Shown piece by piece: positions 43,681-53,340 of a stretch of 64,000 nucleotides of DNA. The first letter of the stretch is position 1. Each line of letters begins with the position of its first letter. The notes beneath the pieces are model-generated. The model ran no database searches, was not told where the DNA came from, and worked only from the letters and a program-made list of their open reading frames with translations. Origin of the DNA: a virus; IMG/VR virus record IMGVR_UViG_3300027969_000074, positions 25,058 through 89,057 of that record. One strand, 5' to 3'. The position numbers and the translations under genes were made by a program.

Positions 43681-46600
43681 TTAAAACATTATTCTACTTC
43701 CTACTTTAACTGTCCAAGTTCCTGAAGTTACTACTGCATTCAAGTAAACGTTTGTTCCGTCAGTTGATGTAGCAAATGATATACCTGCAGTTGAGCTTCC
43801 AATATCTGGAGTTGAATAGTCAGTATCTACAGTTGTTGCATTATCCCATGCGGCCATTACTGTACCAGCTCTTTTGCTAGTTCCATTAGAAACAAAGTAG
43901 TCAAATACTGCTGAATTTCCAGCCGATACTAAGATTGTAATTAGTACTCCACTTGCACTTACTGAACCTCCATTATATGAACTTATACCTAAACTTGTTC
44001 CATCAAATGTTAAGTTTGCTTCTGCATTTGCTTGGCCTGATGTACCAGTTGCAGTTAATACCCTGTTATCTGAATTATTTGTGATATTAGCAACTCCAGA
44101 AGTACCAGATGAACCGGCAGTTCCAGATGTACCAGTTGAACCTGATGTTCCAGCCGTTCCGCTTGTTCCAGAAGAACCGTTTGACCCTGAAGTTCCACTT
44201 GATCCATTTGAACCAGAGCTGCCCGATGTACCAGAAGTTCCCGAGCTACCATTTGAGCCAGAAGTTCCACTTGATCCATTTGAACCTGAACTACCGCTTG
44301 ATCCACTTGTTCCTGAAGTACCTGAAGTTCCGCTTGAGCCGTTTGAGCCGCTTGAACCTGAAGTACCTGAGGTTCCGCTTGACCCATTTGATCCTGAAGA
44401 ACCTGATGTTCCTGAGCTACCAGAAGTACCAGAGGTTCCACTAGAACCTGAAGTACCTGAGCTACCGTTTGATCCACTTGAACCTGATGTACCAGAAGTG
44501 CCATTAGAGCCAGACGTACCAGAGCTACCATTTGATCCACTTGAACCAGAGGTTCCGGAAGTACCAGAAGAGCCGTTAGATCCAGAAGTACCTGATGTTC
44601 CAGTTGATCCACTTGAACCAGAAGTTCCAGAAGTACCTGAGCTACCATTTGATCCACTTGTTCCTGAAGTTCCAGAAGAACCATTAGAGCCAGAAGTTCC
44701 TGACGTACCAGTTGAGCCGCTAGAACCTGATGTACCGCTTGTTCCTGAGGTTCCAGAAGAACCATTTGAACCTGAGGTTCCTGAAGAGCCGTTTGAACCA
44801 GAAGAACCTGAAGTACCTGAGCTACCATTTGATCCACTTGAACCAGATGTACCAGAAGTACCAGTTGAACCTGAAGTTCCAGAAGTTCCGCTTGATCCAG
44901 AAATACCGGCAACAAACATTTCTAAAAGAATATCATCACCGGCAGATGGAGTCCAAATTGAACCATATTCATAAACTACTGAGAAGTTCCAATATGCTCC
45001 AGCATCGGTAGGTATTGAAATAACTCGATAATATGTAAGATTAGTATGAGAAAGATCCTGTAATTGAATAAGTGTTCCAATACCAACTGCTGCAAATGGA
45101 ATTGCATAATTTGTACTACTTAATGATACTTCCGCAATACTTAAAGTATTAGTAGATGCATTAAATGCAGAGTTATTACTAGATATTTTAGTACTAGCTA
45201 ATGGTGTTCCAAAATCCCAACTATCATCAATTGCGGCTCCACTATATCCACTTGTTCCAGCAGAACCAGAAGTACCGCTTGAACCTGAACTACCTGAAGT
45301 ACCGCTTGAACCTGAACTACCTGAAGTACCATTTGAACCTGAAGTTCCAGATGTACCGCTTGAACCGGCTGTTCCTGAGCTGCCGGATGTTCCAGAAGAT
45401 CCATTAGACCCGTTTGATCCACTTGAACCTGAAGTACCAGAAGTTCCGCTTGAGCCTGAAGAACCGTTTGATCCGCTAGAGCCGGATGTTCCTGAGCTAC
45501 CGTTTGACCCGCTTGAACCAGAAGTTCCACTTGTTCCAGATGTACCGCTTGAGCCTGAAGTGCCCGATGTTCCAGAGCTACCATTTGAGCCTGAAGTTCC
45601 AGAGCTTCCGTTTGAGCCACTAGAACCAGATGTTCCAGAAGAACCACTTGTACCTGAGCTTCCGTTTGATCCACTAGAACCGCTTGTTCCTGAAGAACCG
45701 TTAGAACCTGAGCTTCCAGATGTACCAGAAGTTCCAGAGCTACCATTTGAACCTGAAGTTCCGCTTGTTCCTGAGGTACCACTTGAACCATTTGATCCAG
45801 ATGAACCAGAAGTACCACTTGAACCATTTGAGCCGCTTGAGCCAGATGTTCCTGAAGTTCCTGAGCTTCCATTTGACCCACTAGAACCTGAAGTTCCTGA
45901 GCTTCCGTTTGAGCCAGAAGAACCACTTGAACCAGAAGTTCCAGTTGATCCGCTTGAACCTGAAGTTCCGCTTGTACCGTTAGAACCAGAAGTACCTGAG
46001 CTACCTGAGCTTCCATTAGAACCTGAAGTTCCAGAAGTTCCACTTGAGCCATTAGAACCAGAAGTTCCGCTTGAACCGTTAGAACCAGAAGTACCAGAAG
46101 TTCCAGCAGTACCAGATGTTCCTGAGCTACCGCTTGTTCCGGAAGAGCCGTTTGAACCGGAAGTTCCAGAAGTACCACTTGAACCTGACGTACCTGATGT
46201 TCCAGATGAACCTGAAGTACCTGAAGTACCTGATGTTCCAGATGAACCTGAAGTTCCGCTTGAACCATTTGAACCTGAAGTTCCAGAAGTACCACTTGAA
46301 CCGCTAGAACCAGAAGTACCACTTGAACCGCTAGAACCAGATGTTCCACTTGAGCCGTTAGAACCAGAAGTACCAGCTGATCCGCTTGAACCTGAAGTTC
46401 CACTTGATCCTGAGGTACCGCTTGATCCGCTTGAGCCTGAAGTACCGCTTGAGCCAGATGTACCAGATGTACCGCTTGAGCCAGATGTACCAGAAGAGCC
46501 GTTTGAACCTGATGTACCAGAAGTTCCTGATGTACCAGATGTTCCTGATGTGCCATTAGATCCGTCTACTCCACTTATTCCACTTGTTCCTGATGTTCCA

Positions 46601-49600
46601 GTAGATCCGCTTGAACCGGAAGTTCCGCTTGTACCGGAAGTACCAGAAGTACCACGTGTTCCGGATGTACCGCTTGATCCGTTAGAACCTGATGTACCGG
46701 AAGTTCCACTAGAACCTGATGTACCAGAAGAACCATTTGAACCTGAAGTACCAGAGCTTCCATTAGATCCAGAAGAACCTGATGTACCGGAAGTTCCACT
46801 AGAACCTGAAGTTCCAGAAGAACCATTTGAACCTGAAGTTCCGCTTGAACCAGAAGAACCTGATGTTCCGCTTGTACCAGAAGAACCTGAGCTTCCGTTT
46901 GAGCCTGATGAACCTGACGTTCCTGAGCTGCCATTAGATCCTGAACTACCTGATGTACCAGAAGTTCCGCTAGAACCGTTTGAACCAGATGTTCCAGAAG
47001 TACCTGAAGTTCCTGAAGAACCACTTGTACCAGAAGTACCAGAGCTACCATTAGAACCTGAAGTTCCGCTTGATCCATTAGATCCCGATGTTCCTGAGCT
47101 ACCAGAAGTTCCAGAAGAACCAGTTGAACCAGATGTACCTGAAGATCCATTAGAGCCTGAAGTACCAGAGCTTCCATTTGAACCTGAGGTTCCGCTAGTT
47201 CCACTTGAACCATTTGAACCTGAAGTTCCTGAGCTTCCACTAGTTCCGCTTGAACCTGAAGTTCCAGAACTACCATTTGAACCTGAAGTACCGGATGTTC
47301 CAGAAGAACCGCTTGTTCCAGATGATCCATTTGAACCTGAAGTACCGGAAGTTCCACTTGTTCCATTTGAACCAGACGTACCTGATGTACCAGAGCTACC
47401 ATTTGAACCTGAGCTTCCTGAAGTACCAGAAGTTCCTGAACTACCATTAGATCCGCTTGTGCCTGAAGTACCACTAGAACCGTTTGAACCAGAAGTTCCG
47501 CTTGATCCTGAGGTACCGCTTGAGCCGCTTGAGCCTGAAGTACCTGATGTTCCAGATGTGCCACTTGATCCAGAAGTACCTGAACTACCAGAAGTTCCTG
47601 AGCTACCATTTGAACCAGAAGAACCTGAAGTTCCAGAAGATCCATTAGAACCTGAGCTTCCTGATGTTCCTGAGCTACCTGATGTACCGCTTGTTCCAGA
47701 AGTACCATCAGTTCCACTTGTTCCAGAGCTTCCAGAAGTACCTGACGTGCCGCTTGACCCTGAAGTTCCAGAACTACCATTTGAGCCGGAAGAACCTGAA
47801 GTTCCACTCGAGCCGTTTGAGCCTGAAGTTCCAGAAGTTCCACTTGTTCCAGATGTTCCTGAAGTACCGCTTGAGCCAGATGTTCCAGAAGATCCGCTTG
47901 AACCACTTGTTCCAGATGTACCAGAAGAGCCGTTTGATCCAGAAGAACCTGAAGTTCCACTAGAACCGCTCGTGCCTGAGCTACCGTTTGAGCCGGAAGT
48001 TCCGCTTGAACCGTTAGAACCTGAAGAACCTGAAGTACCAGAGCTTCCATTAGATCCAGAAGAACCTGATGTTCCAGCAGTGCCACTTGATCCAGAAGTA
48101 CCAGCAGTACCGCTTGTTCCTGAGCTTCCTGATGTACCAGAGCTTCCATTAGATCCAGAAGAACCTGATGTACCGCTTGAGCCTGAGCTACCGTTTGATC
48201 CACTCGATCCAGACGTTCCTGAAGAACCATTTGAGCCTGAGCTTCCTGATGTTCCACTTGTTCCTGACGTTCCAGAGCTACCGGTTGATCCACTCGATCC
48301 AGACGTTCCGGATGAGCCATTTGAACCAGATGTTCCTGAAGTACCAGAAGTTCCATCTGAACCTGAAGAACCTGAAGTTCCGCTTGAACCGTTAGAACCT
48401 GAACTACCTGACGTACCTGAAGTACCGCTTGTTCCTGAAGAACCATTTGAACCTGAGCTTCCAGAAGTTCCGCTTGAACCAGAAGAACCTGATGTACCGC
48501 TAGTTCCTGAGCTACCATTTGATCCGCTTGATCCAGAAGTACCTGACGTACCAGTTGAACCTGAACTACCTGAAGTTCCTGAGCTACCGTTTGAACCAGA
48601 AGAACCTGAAGTTCCAGAGCTTCCATTAGATCCTGAGGTACCGCTTGTTCCAGATGTACCAGTTGAACCTGATGTTCCAGAAGATCCGCTTGTTCCGCTT
48701 GATCCTGAGGTACCGCTTGTTCCAGTAGAACCGCTTGTACCAGAAGTACCGGCAGTACCTGATGTTCCTGAAGTACCGCTTGTTCCGCTTGAGCCATTTG
48801 AACCACTTGTGCCAGAAGTACCAGAGCTTCCATTTGATCCTGAGGTACCGCTTGTTCCAGTAGAACCGCTTGTACCCGCAGTTCCGCTTGAACCTGACGT
48901 ACCTGACGTTCCAGAAGATCCGGCTGTTCCGCTTGTTCCAGAAGAACCGTTTGAGCCGTTTGAACCTGAAGAACCAGAAGTTCCGCTTGTACCTGAAGTA
49001 CCTCTTGTTCCAGAAGTACCAGATGAACCTGATGTACCAGCAGTACCAGAAGTTCCGCTTGACCCTGAAGTACCGGATGTACCGCCTCCAACAATTAATG
49101 ATGCATTAAACCATGTTCCAGTTGATGTTCCAGCAATATTTTGACTTGTCGGATTTCCAGTAAACGCAGTTACTTCAATATAGTCAGTTGTTCCATTAAA
49201 ATATGCAATTGTATTAAGTGTTTGAAAATATGGAATAGTTGTATTTGCAATAGGGTTTTGAGCAATTGCTATTTGGGTAGTTCCATTTTTTCTTAATTGA
49301 ATATTAGTTTGGTTGTTGTTAATTGATCCTGCTTCCCATAATACTTGTGTATTAATAGTATAGTATCCTGAAACAGTAGGTTGGAATTTGTTAGTGCTCC
49401 ACCAATCTTGTGGATCAAAGTCATCAATTAATGCAACGACTGTATCACTTCCATAAAGGATAGTTTGAGCAGCTCCACTATTTGTTGCCTTAACCACATA
49501 ATTACTTTGACTTAGTAAACCACCACTTGTTCCAGAAGAACCAGCAGTTCCTGAAGTACCGGATGTTCCTGAAGTTCCGCTTGTTCCAGAAGTACCTGAA

Positions 49601-52600
49601 GTACCACTTGAACCATTAGAACCTGAAGTTCCGCTTGAACCATTAGAACCTGAAGTACCACTTGAACCACTTGAACCTGAAGTACCGGATGTACCTGAAG
49701 TACCGGATGTACCTGAAGTTCCACTTGAACCTGAAGTACCGGATGTTCCAGAGCTTCCAGAAGATCCGTTAGAGCCGGAAGTTCCAGAGGTTCCGCTTGA
49801 TCCTGAAGAACCATTAGAACCAGAGCTTCCAGAAGTTCCAGAAGATCCGTTAGAGCCGGAAGAACCTGATGTACCGCTAGTTCCAGTTGAACCCGATGTT
49901 CCAGCAGTTCCGCTTGTTCCAGATGAACCTGAAGAACCACTTGAACCAGATGTACCACTTGAGCCATTTGAACCAGAGGTTCCTGAAGTTCCAGAAGAAC
50001 CTGATGTACCGGAAGTTCCGGTTGATCCTGAACTTCCGCTTGTTCCAGATGTACCAGTTGAACCTGATGTTCCACTTGAACCAGAAGTACCTGAGGTTCC
50101 GCTAGATCCATTTGAGCCACTAGAACCTGATGTTCCAGCAGTTCCACTAGAGCCTGAAGTACCTGAGGTTCCACTAGTACCAGAGCTTCCATTAGATCCA
50201 CTTGAACCTGAAGTACCTGAGGTTCCGCTAGTTCCTGAGCTTCCAGATGTACCAGAAGTTCCAGAAGAACCTGACGTTCCTGAACTACCATTTGAGCCTG
50301 ATGTTCCACTTGTTCCAGAAGTACCTGAGCTACCACTTGTTCCAGAAGTTCCAGATGAGCCGTTAGAACCTGAAGTCCCGGATGTTCCAGATGTACCGTG
50401 TGTACCATTAACGCCGCTTATACCTGAACTGCCAGAAGTTCCAGATGAACCACTTGTACCTGAAGTTCCTGAGCTACCATTTGATCCTGAAGAACCTGAT
50501 GTTCCAGAAGAACCCGAAGTTCCGCTTGATCCTGATGTACCAGAAGTTCCAGATGTACCAGTTGATCCACTTGATCCTGAAGTTCCGCTTGAACCTGATG
50601 TACCACTTGATCCATTAGATCCAGATGAGCCTGACGTACCAGAAGTACCGCTAGATCCATTTGAGCCATTAGAACCTGAAGTACCGCTTGTTCCAGAAGA
50701 ACCATTTGAGCCTGAAGTACCAGAAGTCCCACTTGAACCAGAAGTTCCTGAACTTCCATTTGAACCTGATGTTCCAGAAGTTCCTGAGCTACCATTAGAG
50801 CCGGATGTGCCAGAGGTTCCTGACGTACCAGAGCTACCAGATGTACCAGAAGTTCCTGAGGTTCCAGAAGTTCCAACTGAACCTGAAGTACCTGAGCTAC
50901 CGTTTGAGCCTGAAGTACCAGATGATCCGTTAGAACCAGAAGTTCCTGATGTTCCTGAGCTTCCACTAGAACCTGAAGTACCTGACGTTCCGGAAGAGCC
51001 ATTTGAGCCGGAAGTTCCAGATGTACCGCTTGTTCCTGAAGTACCGGATGAACCGTTTGAACCGGACGTTCCTGATGTTCCGCTAGTTCCGCTAGTTCCG
51101 CTTGATCCATTAGATCCTGATGTACCAGAAGAACCACTTGTTCCAGATGTTCCGGAGCTACCGTTTGATCCACTAGTACCGGAAGTTCCAGTTGAACCGG
51201 AAGACCCGCTTGTACCTGAAGTTCCGCTTGACCCATTAGATCCTGAAGAACCTGAAGTTCCGCTTGTACCAGAGCTGCCGTTTGAGCCTGAGGTTCCACT
51301 TGATCCATTAGAACCCGAAGTTCCACTTGAACCATTTGAGCCTGACGTACCAGATGTTCCACTTGAACCATTTGAACCTGAGGTTCCGCTTGTTCCATTA
51401 GAACCAGAAGTTCCGCTTGTTCCAGAAGAACCGTTTGATCCTGATGTGCCGCTTGAGCCATTAGAACCAGAAGTTCCGCTAGTTCCAGATGTACCAGAGC
51501 TTCCATTTGAACCTGACGTACCAGAGCTACCGTTTGATCCAGAAGAACCAGATGTTCCGGAAGTACCCGAAGAGCCGTTAGATCCAGAAGTACCAGAGCT
51601 ACCATTTGATCCACTTGAACCTGATGTTCCAGAAGAACCATTAGAGCCGTTAGATCCAGAAGTACCAGATGTTCCAGAAGAACCTGAAGTTCCGCTTGTT
51701 CCAGAAGAACCACTAGAACCTGAAGTACCAGAAGAGCCGTTTGAACCTGAAGTTCCAGAGCTTCCATTTGAACCTGAAGTACCAGAAGTTCCGCTTGTTC
51801 CAGAAGTACCTGATGTACCGCTTGACCCACTAGAACCATCTGAGCCAGATGCTAAATTTGAATTATTATATAAAGAAAATAAATTATTTAAGGTAACTCC
51901 GTTTAATGTAGTAAAAGCTCCACCTACAAATATTAAATTATTCTTAAGTAAAATTGTATTGATTTGCGATCCACTTGGAGAACCTGGGCCTACTGAACTA
52001 CCTAAGGCTGCATAGAATCTAATATCTTCAGTACCGTCTGCAAATAATCTAACTAATTTACGGCGAGTACCTCCATTAAATGAATCAAAACCTCCACCTA
52101 CAATTATTCGTCCATCTGACTGAACCTTTATTGTAAATCCAAGTGATGTAAATGCTCCAGTAAAGCCGTTTCCTAATTTAGTATAGAAAGCAGTATCTTC
52201 AGTACCATCTGAATTTAATCGGATTAAACCATTTCGGGTATTTCCATTAAATGTGGTAAATCCGCCACCTACTAAAATTAAACCGTCTGCTTGGCAAGCA
52301 ATTGCCATTATATCAATTGCATTTGAACCAAGATTTGAATTAAATGCTGTATCTAATGTACCGTCTGAATTTAATTTAATTAATTCAGCAGAGGTTCCTA
52401 TTAATATAGAATTATCTGATTGAATAGTGATTGCATTAACTTGAGAAGCAATACCTGAACCTAAATTTGAATAGAATGAAGTATCTTCAGTACCATTTGA
52501 ATTTAATCTAACTAAACGGTTTCTGGTACTTCCATTAAACGAGGTAAAATCACCGCCTACTAAAATCTTTCCATCTGACTGTATTGCTGATTGAATAACT

Positions 52601-53259
52601 GTTCCATTAAATCCAGAACCTAAATTTGTATAGAATGAAGTATCTTCTGTACCGTCTGAATTTAATCTGATTAATCGGTTTCGGGTATTATTATTAAATG
52701 AGGTAAAATCACCGCCTATTATAAGATTCTCATCTGACTGAACACTAACTGTTTCAATATAGGTTCCAGCACTAAAGCCTGCACCTAAATTTGTGTAAAA
52801 CCTGGTATCTTCAGAACCGTCAATATTTAATCTAACTAAACTCTTTCGGGTACCACCCTTAAATGTTGTAAAATATCCACCAATAACAATTTTAGTATTT
52901 AATTGGTTTACAATTGTAATAACTTCACTATCATTAGATGTGTTGGTAAATGCAGTAACTAATGAAGAATTAAAAGACTCATTTGAAATACCATCAATTG
53001 CACTAGAACCTGAAGTACCAGCGGTTCCACTAGAACCAGATGTTCCGCTTGTTCCGGAGCTTCCGGCCGCTGACTCCCAGGCTGCACCAGTAAACCTATA
53101 GATATTATTATCTAATTTGTTATATAGGATAGAACCTTCTTTAGCTGATCCACTTGCATTGGCAATATCGGCAATTGTTGGAATTAGTAATCCTAGCCCT
53201 GGACTTGTACTACTATCGTTAAGTTCGACACCACCTGGCGAAGTTATTTTATATGACAT
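43681..53259 (-). CDS. Giant Gly-X-Y repeat fibre B with N-terminal seven-bladed propeller
   Basis: In this 3192-residue protein, after a short beta head (about 1-65), residues about 90-470 carry seven copies of a blade such as ILVGGDFTSFNGSTRNRLV followed by RLNSDGTEDTSFY. These are Delta-60-type repeats, expected to close into a beta-propeller. Long Gly-X-Y runs (GTS, GSS, GSN) follow, interrupted by a C1q/TNF-like island (about 49090-49530; FQPTVSGYYTINTQVLWEAG) and by an island at about 44905-45250 (IDDSWDFGTPLASTKI), paralogous to one in fibre A. The last 140 residues are a beta-rich tip (SAVFDYFVSNGTSKRAGTVM). It is probably a virion fibre with a propeller adhesin near its base. Its leader contains nested hairpins. 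Confidence 0.8.
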   Translation of the reverse strand: MSYKITSPGGVELNDSSTSPGLGLLIPTIADIANASGSAKEGSILYNKLDNNIYRFTGAAWESAAGSSGTSGTSGSSGTAGTSGSSAIDGISNESFNSSLVTAFTNTSNDSEVITIVNQLNTKIVIGGYFTTFKGGTRKSLVRLNIDGSEDTRFYTNLGAGFSAGTYIETVSVQSDENLIIGGDFTSFNNNTRNRLIRLNSDGTEDTSFYTNLGSGFNGTVIQSAIQSDGKILVGGDFTSFNGSTRNRLVRLNSNGTEDTSFYSNLGSGIASQVNAITIQSDNSILIGTSAELIKLNSDGTLDTAFNSNLGSNAIDIMAIACQADGLILVGGGFTTFNGNTRNGLIRLNSDGTEDTAFYTKLGNGFTGAFTSLGFTIKVQSDGRIIVGGGFDSFNGGTRRKLVRLFADGTEDIRFYAALGSSVGPGSPSGSQINTILLKNNLIFVGGAFTTLNGVTLNNLFSLYNNSNLASGSDGSSGSSGTSGTSGTSGTSGTSGSNGSSGTSGSNGSSGTSGSSGSSGTSGTSGSSGTSGTSGSNGSNGSSGTSGSSGSNGSSGTSGSNGSSGTSGTSGSSGSNGSSGTSGSNGSSGTSGTSGTSGSNGSSGTSGSNGSSGTSGTSGSNGTSGTSGSNGSSGTSGTSGSNGSSGTSGSNGSSGTSGSNGSSGTSGTSGSSGSNGSSGTSGTSGSSGSTGTSGTSGSNGSSGTSGTSGSSGTSGSNGSSGTSGTSGTSGTSGSNGSSGTSGTSGTSGTSGSNGSSGTSGTSGSSGSSGTSGTSGSNGSSGTSGSNGSSGTSGSVGTSGTSGTSGTSGSSGTSGTSGTSGSNGSSGTSGTSGSNGSSGTSGSSGTSGTSGSNGSSGTSGTSGSNGSNGSSGTSGTSGSSGSNGSSGTSGSSGTSGSSGSTGTSGTSGTSGSSGTSGSSGTSGSSGSNGSSGTSGTSGSSGTSGSSGISGVNGTHGTSGTSGTSGSNGSSGTSGTSGSSGTSGTSGTSGSNGSSGTSGSSGTSGTSGSSGTSGTSGTSGSSGSNGSSGTSGTSGTSGSSGTAGTSGSSGSNGSSGTSGTSGSSGTSGSTGTSGTSGSSGSTGTSGTSGSSGTSGTSGSNGSSGTSGSSGSSGSSGTSGTAGTSGSTGTSGTSGSSGSNGSSGTSGSSGSNGSSGSSGTSGTSGSNGSSGSSGTSGTSGSSGTSGTSGTSGTSGTSGSSGSSGTSGSNGSSGTSGSNGSSGTSGTSGTSGTSGTSGTSGTAGSSGTSGGLLSQSNYVVKATNSGAAQTILYGSDTVVALIDDFDPQDWWSTNKFQPTVSGYYTINTQVLWEAGSINNNQTNIQLRKNGTTQIAIAQNPIANTTIPYFQTLNTIAYFNGTTDYIEVTAFTGNPTSQNIAGTSTGTWFNASLIVGGGTSGTSGSSGTSGTAGTSGSSGTSGTRGTSGTSGTSGSSGSNGSNGSSGTSGTAGSSGTSGTSGSSGTAGTSGSTGTSGTSGSNGSSGTSGTSGSNGSSGTSGTSGTSGTAGTSGTSGSTGTSGTSGSSGTSGSSGTSGSTGTSGTSGTSGSNGSSGTSGSSGSNGSSGTSGSSGSTGTSGTSGSSGSNGSSGTSGTSGSSGSSGTSGSSGSNGSSGTSGTSGTSGSSGSNGSSGTSGSSGSDGTSGTSGTSGSNGSSGTSGSSGSTGSSGTSGTSGTSGSSGSNGSSGTSGSSGSNGSSGSSGTSGSSGSNGSSGTSGSSGTSGTAGTSGSSGTAGTSGSSGSNGSSGTSGSSGSNGSSGTSGSNGSSGTSGSSGTSGSSGSNGSSGTSGTSGSSGSSGTSGSSGTSGTSGTSGTSGTSGSNGSSGTSGSSGSNGSSGTSGSSGTSGTSGSSGTSGTDGTSGTSGTSGSSGTSGSSGSNGSSGTSGSSGSNGSSGTSGSSGTSGSSGTSGTSGTSGSSGSSGTSGSSGTSGSNGSSGTSGTSGSNGSSGTSGTSGSSGSNGSSGTSGTSGSNGTSGTSGTSGSNGSSGTSGSSGTSGTSGSNGSSGTSGSSGTSGSSGTSGSNGSSGTSGTSGSNGSSGTSGSNGSSGTSGSTGSSGTSGSSGTSGSNGSSGTSGSNGSSGTSGTSGSSGTSGTSGTSGSNGSSGTSGTSGSSGSNGSSGTSGSSGSNGSSGSSGTSGTSGSSGSSGTSGSNGSSGTSGSSGTSGTSGSSGSNGSSGTSGSNGSSGTSGSSGTSGTSGSNGSSGTSGTRGTSGTSGTSGTSGSSGSTGTSGTSGISGVDGSNGTSGTSGTSGTSGTSGSNGSSGTSGSSGTSGTSGSSGTSGSSGSSGTSGSSGTSGSSGSAGTSGSNGSSGTSGSSGSSGTSGSSGSSGTSGTSGSNGSSGTSGSSGTSGTSGTSGSSGTSGTSGSSGTSGTSGSNGSSGTSGSSGTSGTAGTSGTSGSNGSSGTSGSNGSSGTSGTSGSNGSSGSSGTSGSNGTSGTSGSSGSTGTSGSSGSSGSNGSSGTSGSSGSNGSSGTSGTSGSSGSNGSSGTSGSSGSNGSSGTSGTSGTSGSNGSSGTSGTSGSSGSNGSSGTSGSSGSNGSSGTSGSSGTSGSSGSNGSSGTSGSNGSSGTSGTSGSSGTSGTSGTSGSSGSNGSSGTSGSSGSNGSSGSSGTSGTSGSSGSNGSNGSSGTSGSSGTAGSSGTSGTSGSNGTSGSSGSSGTSGSSGSSGTSGSAGTSGYSGAAIDDSWDFGTPLASTKISSNNSAFNASTNTLSIAEVSLSSTNYAIPFAAVGIGTLIQLQDLSHTNLTYYRVISIPTDAGAYWNFSVVYEYGSIWTPSAGDDILLEMFVAGISGSSGTSGTSGSTGTSGTSGSSGSNGSSGTSGSSGSNGSSGTSGSNGSSGTSGTSGTSGSSGSTGTSGTSGSNGSSGTSGTSGSNGSSGTSGTSGSSGSTGTSGTSGSNGSSGTSGTSGSSGSNGSSGTSGSNGTSGTSGSSGSNGSSGTSGSSGTSGTSGSSGTSGSSGSNGSSGTSGTSGSSGSNGSSGTSGTSGTSGSSGSSGSNGSSGTSGSNGSSGTSGTSGSSGSNGSSGTSGSNGSSGTSGTAGTSGSTGTSGTAGSSGTSGVANITNNSDNRVLTATGTSGQANAEANLTFDGTSLGISSYNGGSVSASGVLITILVSAGNSAVFDYFVSNGTSKRAGTVMAAWDNATTVDTDYSTPDIGSSTAGISFATSTDGTNVYLNAVVTSGTWTVKVGSRIMF
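44085..51840 (-). repeat. Gly-X-Y coding repeat of fibre B (with two folded islands)
   Basis: Same triplet grammar as fibre A: GTS, GSS, GSN and rare GTA, GTR, GTD, GTH. Islands at about 49090-49530 and 44905-45250 separate the runs. The codons are shuffled between synonymous forms, so the DNA rarely repeats exactly for long. Confidence 0.9.
51850..52990 (-). other. Seven-bladed Delta-60 beta-propeller domain of fibre B
   Basis: Seven segments share the core I-x-V/I-G-G-x-F-T-x-F-N-x-x-T-R-x-x-L-x-R-L, followed by Asp-Gly-Thr-Glu-Asp-x-x-Phe. The fourth blade is shortened (ILIGTSAELIKLNSDGTLD). Seven copies are the usual number for a closed ring. Confidence 0.8.
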
Positions 53260-53338
53260 CTGGCCTAATTTCTTTTTTTTGAATAGACTAAATATTAGCC
53301 TATTTACTGATCAATATTATTTATTTAAGTTAGGCCAG
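53260..53338 (-). promoter_or_regulatory. Structured 5' leader of fibre B with promoter-like motif
   Basis: The minus-strand leader contains CTGGCCTAA (53330-53338) and TTAGGCCAG (53260-53268), a perfect 9-bp pair whose second arm touches the ATG. Nested inside is AATAGGCTAA (53295-53304) with TTAGTCTATT (53282-53291), 10 bp with one G-U and a 3-base loop. An ATAAATAA motif lies between them (53317-53324). The outer stem would hide the start codon. Confidence 0.6.
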
Positions 53339-53340
53339 TA

